From an uncultured Collinsella sp. (GTDB lineage: Bacteria; Actinomycetota; Coriobacteriia; Coriobacteriales; Coriobacteriaceae): a stretch of 10,232 bases of DNA. How positions within the stretch are numbered: position 1 is the stretch's first letter; each line of letters starts with the position of its first letter. The DNA lies in contig CALFGH010000067.1 in assembly GCA_937958315.1 (NCBI GenBank), forward strand, positions 1 to 10,232, given 5' to 3'. The notes below the pieces were generated by a model that saw only the letters and a list, made by a program, of their open reading frames with translations, was not told where the DNA came from and made no database searches. A program made the position numbers and the translations under genes. This document shows positions 7,039-10,232 of the stretch, in pieces.

Positions 7039-8418
7039 ATGAACACCGGGGAAATTGCGCGCATCGTCGGCGATCAGCGCGCCTACTTTAAGACGCACGC
7101 CACGTTTGATGTCGATGCTCGACGTCGCGCGCTCGCGAGCTTACGCGATGCGGTGCGGGCCCACGAGGCCGATATTGCCCATGCGCTCAAGACCGATTTG
7201 GGTAAGTCGCATGACGAGGCCTACATGTGCGAGATTGGCACGTCGCTTTCCGAGATTCGCCATCAGATTGCGCATGTGGCTCGATGGAGTCGTCCGCGCC
7301 TGCGTCCGTGCGACCTCGCTAACGCCGTGAGCGTGTGCAAAACGCAAGCCGTGCCCTATGGTGTCACGCTCATCATGGCGCCCTGGAACTATCCGTTTTT
7401 GCTGACGCTCGAGCCGCTCGCTGGCGCCCTTGCCGCGGGCAATACTGTGGTCATCAAGCCGAGCGCCTATGCTCCGGCATCGAGCGCGGTGCTCAGGCAA
7501 ATCTGTGAAGAGGCATTTGATTCGCGCCTGGTGACGGTTGTCGAGGGCGGGCGCGCCGAAAACGAAGCGCTGCTCGATGAGCACTGGGACAAGATCTTCT
7601 TTACCGGTAGCGTTCCGGTCGGCAAACTCGTCATGGAGCGCGCAAGTAAAAACCTTACGCCTGTGACGCTTGAGCTGGGCGGAAAGAGCCCCTGCATCGT
7701 GGATGCGACGGCAAACTTGAAGGTCGCGGCACGGCGTATCGCCTTTGGTAAATGGCTCAACGTGGGGCAGACCTGCGTGGCGCCCGACTACCTGCTGGTC
7801 GATACGCGCGTGCACGACGAGCTGTTGGGCCTCATCAAGGAAGAGACCCGCCGTATGTTTGGTGAGCATCCGCTCGATAACGAGGATTACGGGCATATCG
7901 TCAACGCCAAGCATTTCGCGCGCGTGCGCGGGCTGATCGACCCCGATAAGGTTGTGCTGGGGGGCATGGCGCGCGAGTCGTCGCTCAAGATTGAGCCGAC
8001 GATTTTAGACGGTGTGGCGCCTGAGGACGCCGTAATGCAGGAGGAGATTTTCGGCCCCATCTTACCGGTACTGACGTTTGAGAGCCTAGACGAGGCCGAG
8101 ACGTTTATTACGGATCGTCCGACGCCGCTGGCCCTGTATATCTTTAGTCGGGATCGCGAGGTTCAGCAGCGCTTTGTGCGCTACGTGCCTTTTGGCGGCG
8201 GCTGCGTTAACGACACCATCATGCACTTGGCTACGAGCCATATGGGCTTTGGCGGCATGGGCGCGAGCGGCATGGGGCAGTACCATGGCCGCGAAAGCTT
8301 CGATACGTTTAGCCACAAGAAGAGCATCGTGAACAAGGCAACCTGGCTGGACGTGCCATTCCGCTATGCGCCCTACGCAAGCTGGAAGCACAAGTTCGTG
8401 CGCATGTTTGTACACTAG
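7039..8418 (+). CDS. aldehyde dehydrogenase, ALDH3-like
   Basis: A 459-aa NAD(P)-dependent aldehyde dehydrogenase, oxidising an aldehyde to the acid. The family elements are all there: APWNYPF with Asn117, Lys140 in VIKPS, FFTGS (187-191) of the cofactor loop, the general base Glu212 in LELGGKSP, the nucleophile Cys246 in VGQTCVAPDY, and EEIFGP (335-340). The length (well under 490), the short N-terminus and the C-terminal SHKKSI segment place it with ALDH3-type enzymes. There is no hydrophobic C-terminal anchor as in eukaryotic fatty aldehyde dehydrogenase. AGGAGGG, partly made from the upstream stop codon, precedes the ATG, so translation is probably coupled to the alcohol dehydrogenase. 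Together they would convert an alcohol to an acid, or detoxify or reduce an aldehyde. No terminator was seen after it. Confidence 0.95.
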   Translation: MNTGEIARIVGDQRAYFKTHATFDVDARRRALASLRDAVRAHEADIAHALKTDLGKSHDEAYMCEIGTSLSEIRHQIAHVARWSRPRLRPCDLANAVSVCKTQAVPYGVTLIMAPWNYPFLLTLEPLAGALAAGNTVVIKPSAYAPASSAVLRQICEEAFDSRLVTVVEGGRAENEALLDEHWDKIFFTGSVPVGKLVMERASKNLTPVTLELGGKSPCIVDATANLKVAARRIAFGKWLNVGQTCVAPDYLLVDTRVHDELLGLIKEETRRMFGEHPLDNEDYGHIVNAKHFARVRGLIDPDKVVLGGMARESSLKIEPTILDGVAPEDAVMQEEIFGPILPVLTFESLDEAETFITDRPTPLALYIFSRDREVQQRFVRYVPFGGGCVNDTIMHLATSHMGFGGMGASGMGQYHGRESFDTFSHKKSIVNKATWLDVPFRYAPYASWKHKFVRMFVH

Positions 8419-8542
8419 AATCAGATGGCGTAGCGACAAACGGTCGAAAAGACACGAGGTGGGGCGAATTTGTGTCCGCACGAGTTCGTAGACTTCTCAA
8501 TAAGGTTAAGCGCCGGTTTATCCGGCCGTTAGGGGAGTTGCC

Positions 8543-8869
8543 ATGTACGAGCCTTCACGTGTTCTTCTGTCGTTTCATATTGCGGGATTTCAGTATGCCG
8601 ACGGCGCTTTGGTCCTAGGCGATCTTAAAGCGGGCGATAAACTGACGCTGTGCGCCGAGCGCGATAATCCCCATGACTCCGAGGCGGTTGCAATCTACTA
8701 TGGCAAGACCAAACTTGGCTATGTTCCGGGAAACGAGGTCGGCCCGCTGTCCTTGATGATGTATTACGGTCACGATGACGTATTTGAGGCCCGCGTGCAA
8801 CAGGTCGCTCCCGAACGCAGCCCGTGGCATCAGGTGCGCGTTGGACTCTACGTGGTGGATGCTCGCTAG
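8543..8869 (+). CDS. stand-alone HIRAN-domain protein
   Basis: A 108-aa soluble protein that is almost entirely a HIRAN domain: FHIAGFQYADGALVLGDLKAGDKLTL, then the hallmark ERDNPHDSEAVAIYYGKTKLGYVPGNE (about 39-65), and a C-terminal strand VRVGLYVV. HIRAN domains, first described in Rad5/HLTF helicases, bind single-stranded 3' DNA ends; small free-standing versions occur in bacteria and their role is poorly known. AGGGGAG precedes the ATG at the right distance. It leads a co-directional cluster: the small gene at 8888 begins 18 bases after its stop, and the phosphoesterase follows. The 124-base gap before it holds a short GCCGG/CCGGC hairpin and no convincing promoter. The family call is firm, the function is not. 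Confidence 0.85.
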   Translation: MYEPSRVLLSFHIAGFQYADGALVLGDLKAGDKLTLCAERDNPHDSEAVAIYYGKTKLGYVPGNEVGPLSLMMYYGHDDVFEARVQQVAPERSPWHQVRVGLYVVDAR

Positions 8870-8887
8870 TCGGTAAAGGGGACTGCC

Positions 8888-9067
8888 ATGTTTGATGACG
8901 ACGACCAGTTCGATCTGGCAGACGATCCGTTTGAGTGGGATATGCTACTCGATGACGATGAGTTGGAGCAGGATCGCAAAAAGCAAAAGGACAAGAATGC
9001 CCAGGGTGACGCTTCGAAAAAGCAAGACAAACGCCGCCGCGGACTGTTCGGCGGGCTCTTTGGATAA
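8888..9067 (+). CDS. 59-aa charged small protein with a GLFGGLFG tail
   Basis: A short gene with a strong ribosome-binding site (AAAGGGG, 7 bases before the ATG) placed 18 bases after the HIRAN gene. It has three blocks: a very acidic N-terminus (MFDDDDQFDLADDPFEW, then LLDDDELE), a basic lysine/glutamine-rich linker (RKKQKDKNAQ, KKQDK) and a tail RRRGLFGGLFG. The charge segregation and codon use (GC-rich third bases, no rare-codon clusters) argue for a real protein. No catalytic motif, signal peptide or full membrane helix is seen. The Arg-plus-aromatic-glycine tail could bind a membrane or a partner protein; that is inference. I do not recognise a named family. Confidence 0.75.
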   Translation: MFDDDDQFDLADDPFEWDMLLDDDELEQDRKKQKDKNAQGDASKKQDKRRRGLFGGLFG

Positions 9068-9133
9068 CCGCCACATCGCTGCGTCTGTATACTTAGCACG
9101 AGTTGAACACGTTGCGAAATGAGGGCATAGACG

Positions 9134-9679
9134 ATGATGTGGTTTACCGCCGACCTGCACCTGGGCGATACGAATATCTTGCACGACATGGATCGGCCGT
9201 TTGGCTCGGTCGAGGAGATGAATCGCAAGGTCATCGATGCCATCAATGAGTGCGTGGCTGCGGATGACCGCCTCTATATTCTGGGTGACTTTACCTATCG
9301 TTTGCCCCTGGCGGATGCTGTGCGCCTGCGCGAGCGTATCGAATGCCAAAACGTGACGCTCATACGGGGCAACCATGACGTCGATTGGGAAGATCCCGAC
9401 GCACCGCAGATTTGGGAAGACGTGCGCGATTACCTGGAGATTGCTCCCGGCTATGCCAAGGGCCATCGTCTGGTGATGAGCCATTACCCCATGCTCAGCT
9501 GGAATGGTAAGGCGCGTGGCGCCATCATGCTACACGGGCATATCCACAGCAGAGGAGACCGCACCAACGTGCGCAACCGCGATCGCGAGCGCCCTGTCTT
9601 TCGCTACGATGTCGGCCTCGACGCCAACGAGTACAAGCCCGTAAGCCGAGATCAAATCCTTGGCTTCTTTGGACTGTAA
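9134..9679 (+). CDS. small calcineurin-like metallophosphoesterase
   Basis: 181 aa with every metal-ligand motif of the calcineurin-like phosphoesterase fold: TADLHLGD (Asp7, His9), LGDF (Asp52), RGNHD (Asn80, His81), SHYP (His117) and HGHIHS (His136, His138). It should be an active dinuclear-metal phosphoesterase or nuclease of the compact YfcE/phage-type group. Substrates in this group range from phosphodiesters to RNA and nucleotides and cannot be told from the motifs. The start is ATG 9134 (the next codon is also ATG), with GAGGG 8 bases before it. It lies 66 bases after the small acidic gene on the same strand and ends just before two hairpins. It probably forms an operon with the HIRAN gene. 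Confidence 0.92.
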   Translation: MMWFTADLHLGDTNILHDMDRPFGSVEEMNRKVIDAINECVAADDRLYILGDFTYRLPLADAVRLRERIECQNVTLIRGNHDVDWEDPDAPQIWEDVRDYLEIAPGYAKGHRLVMSHYPMLSWNGKARGAIMLHGHIHSRGDRTNVRNRDRERPVFRYDVGLDANEYKPVSRDQILGFFGL

Positions 9680-9684
9680 TTCTC

Positions 9685-9723
9685 GAACCACCACAAAGGG
9701 AGCTGGTAACTTTGCGGTGGTTC
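9685..9723 (+). repeat. 14-bp stem hairpin ahead of the terminator
   Basis: GAACCACCACAAAG (9685-9698) pairs with CTTTGCGGTGGTTC (9710-9723) with one mismatch and an 11-base loop. It begins 5 bases after the phosphoesterase stop and abuts the next hairpin. It may protect the 3' end of the mRNA or assist termination. Confidence 0.75.
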
Positions 9724-9724
9724 T

Positions 9725-9759
9725 GGCGCCGTTGCCATTATGGTGGCGGCGCCTTTTTT
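9725..9759 (+). terminator. rho-independent terminator after the phosphoesterase
   Basis: GGCGCCG (9725-9731) pairs perfectly with CGGCGCC (9747-9753). Inner G-T pairs and CCAT/ATGG extend the stem, and TTTTTT follows at 9754-9759. It separates the HIRAN-phosphoesterase cluster from the next gene. Confidence 0.92.
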
Positions 9760-9817
9760 GTCCGTGCGGCGCGGTAGAGTGTAAGCGGTTGAAATTTGCG
9801 TCCATCGAGGAGCTGCT

Positions 9818-10232
9818 ATGAATGAGATCAAGTGTCCGCATTGTGGCGAAGTCTTTAAGGTCGATGCGTCTGGCTATGCGGATATCGTCAAGCAAGTACG
9901 CGATGCCGAGTTTTCGCGCGATCTGGATGAGCGTGTGAGGGCAGTCCAGCGCGAGGGCGAGCAGGCGCTGGAGCTTGAGCGCTCGCGTTCGACGGCTGCC
10001 TTGCAAAAGGCAGAGTCTCAGCGCAACGCTCAGCTTGCCGAGCAGAAGAACACTGCGGAGCAGAAGCTGGCACAAGAGGTTGCCAAGCGCGACGCTGAGC
10101 TTGCCGAGCTGCGCGCCAAGCTCGAGGGCGCTGCCACAGAGCGCGAGAGCGCAAGTCAGCGCGCGGCGGTTGAGGCCCGTGCCGACGCTCAAAAGGAGAA
10201 CGCCGAGCTTCAGCGCGAAATCGACAATTTGC
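9818..10232 (+). CDS. DUF2130-family protein, 5' part only
   Basis: The first 138 codons of a gene that runs off the right edge. The N-terminus MNEIKCPHCGEVFKVD is a two-cysteine zinc-ribbon-like motif, followed by GYADIVKQVRDAEFSRDLDER, the signature opening of the DUF2130 family. From about residue 40 on the sequence is a long Ala/Glu/Gln/Arg-rich coiled coil (heptad-like, no proline). Full-length members run to over 400 aa, with a globular domain after the coiled coil that is not in view here. Their function is not established. GAGGAG lies 6 bases before the ATG. The gene starts after the terminator at 9725-9759, so it should have its own promoter in the 58 bases between, where only weak hexamers are visible. 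Confidence 0.85.
   Translation, partial: MNEIKCPHCGEVFKVDASGYADIVKQVRDAEFSRDLDERVRAVQREGEQALELERSRSTAALQKAESQRNAQLAEQKNTAEQKLAQEVAKRDAELAELRAKLEGAATERESASQRAAVEARADAQKENAELQREIDNL

Noticed and set aside
9712..9777. A 21-codon TTG-started peptide (LRWFWRRCHYGGG...) overlapping the terminator, with AAAGGGAG upstream, like an attenuator leader peptide
   Set aside because: The purine run is part of the first hairpin's stem and loop, the frame is dictated by the terminator's GC stem, and the following DUF2130 gene has no known link to amino-acid attenuation.

Overview
The window looks like a chromosomal segment of a Coriobacteriia gut anaerobe, most plausibly Collinsella. This rests on moderately high GC with GC-rich third codon positions, a PdxST vitamin B6 pathway, a reverse-type rubrerythrin typical of anaerobes, and a lineage-style orphan nuclease-like protein. 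The genus is an inference from gene content and style, not from a marker gene. No rRNA, tRNA, CRISPR array or recognisable transposase was seen.

Layout, left to right. Positions 1-248 hold an open fragment of uncertain status and a long perfect hairpin. Positions 249-1747 (minus) encode pdxT and pdxS, the two subunits of PLP synthase. A MocR/PdxR-type regulator diverges from them at 1887-3332, and the shared intergenic region carries repeated AAGGTCAG boxes that are good operator candidates. Positions 3323-4860 form a cassette-like unit: a 377-codon gene with a PD-(D/E)XK (DUF559-like) C-terminal domain lies between two directly repeated 119-bp elements. Each element has 16-bp terminal inverted repeats, and each supplies the stop codon of the gene on its left (both proteins end in Leu-Ser-Glu). 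A minus-strand reverse rubrerythrin follows (4993-5553), with its own terminator and a PerR/Fur-like palindrome upstream.

Positions 5810-8418 hold a tightly coupled two-gene operon of an iron-type alcohol dehydrogenase and an ALDH3-type aldehyde dehydrogenase, so an alcohol/aldehyde/acid interconversion pair. Positions 8543-9679 hold a co-directional cluster of three: a stand-alone HIRAN-domain protein, a 59-aa charged small protein ending in GLFGGLFG, and a small metallophosphoesterase. Two consecutive hairpins close it, the second a strong terminator. The window ends inside a DUF2130 (zinc-ribbon plus coiled-coil) gene that starts at 9818.

The parts most worth a second look are the repeat-flanked nuclease cassette and its stop-codon-donating repeats, the putative PdxR operators, the HIRAN / small protein / phosphoesterase cluster, and the paired GTTGA-type palindromes around the adh promoter.
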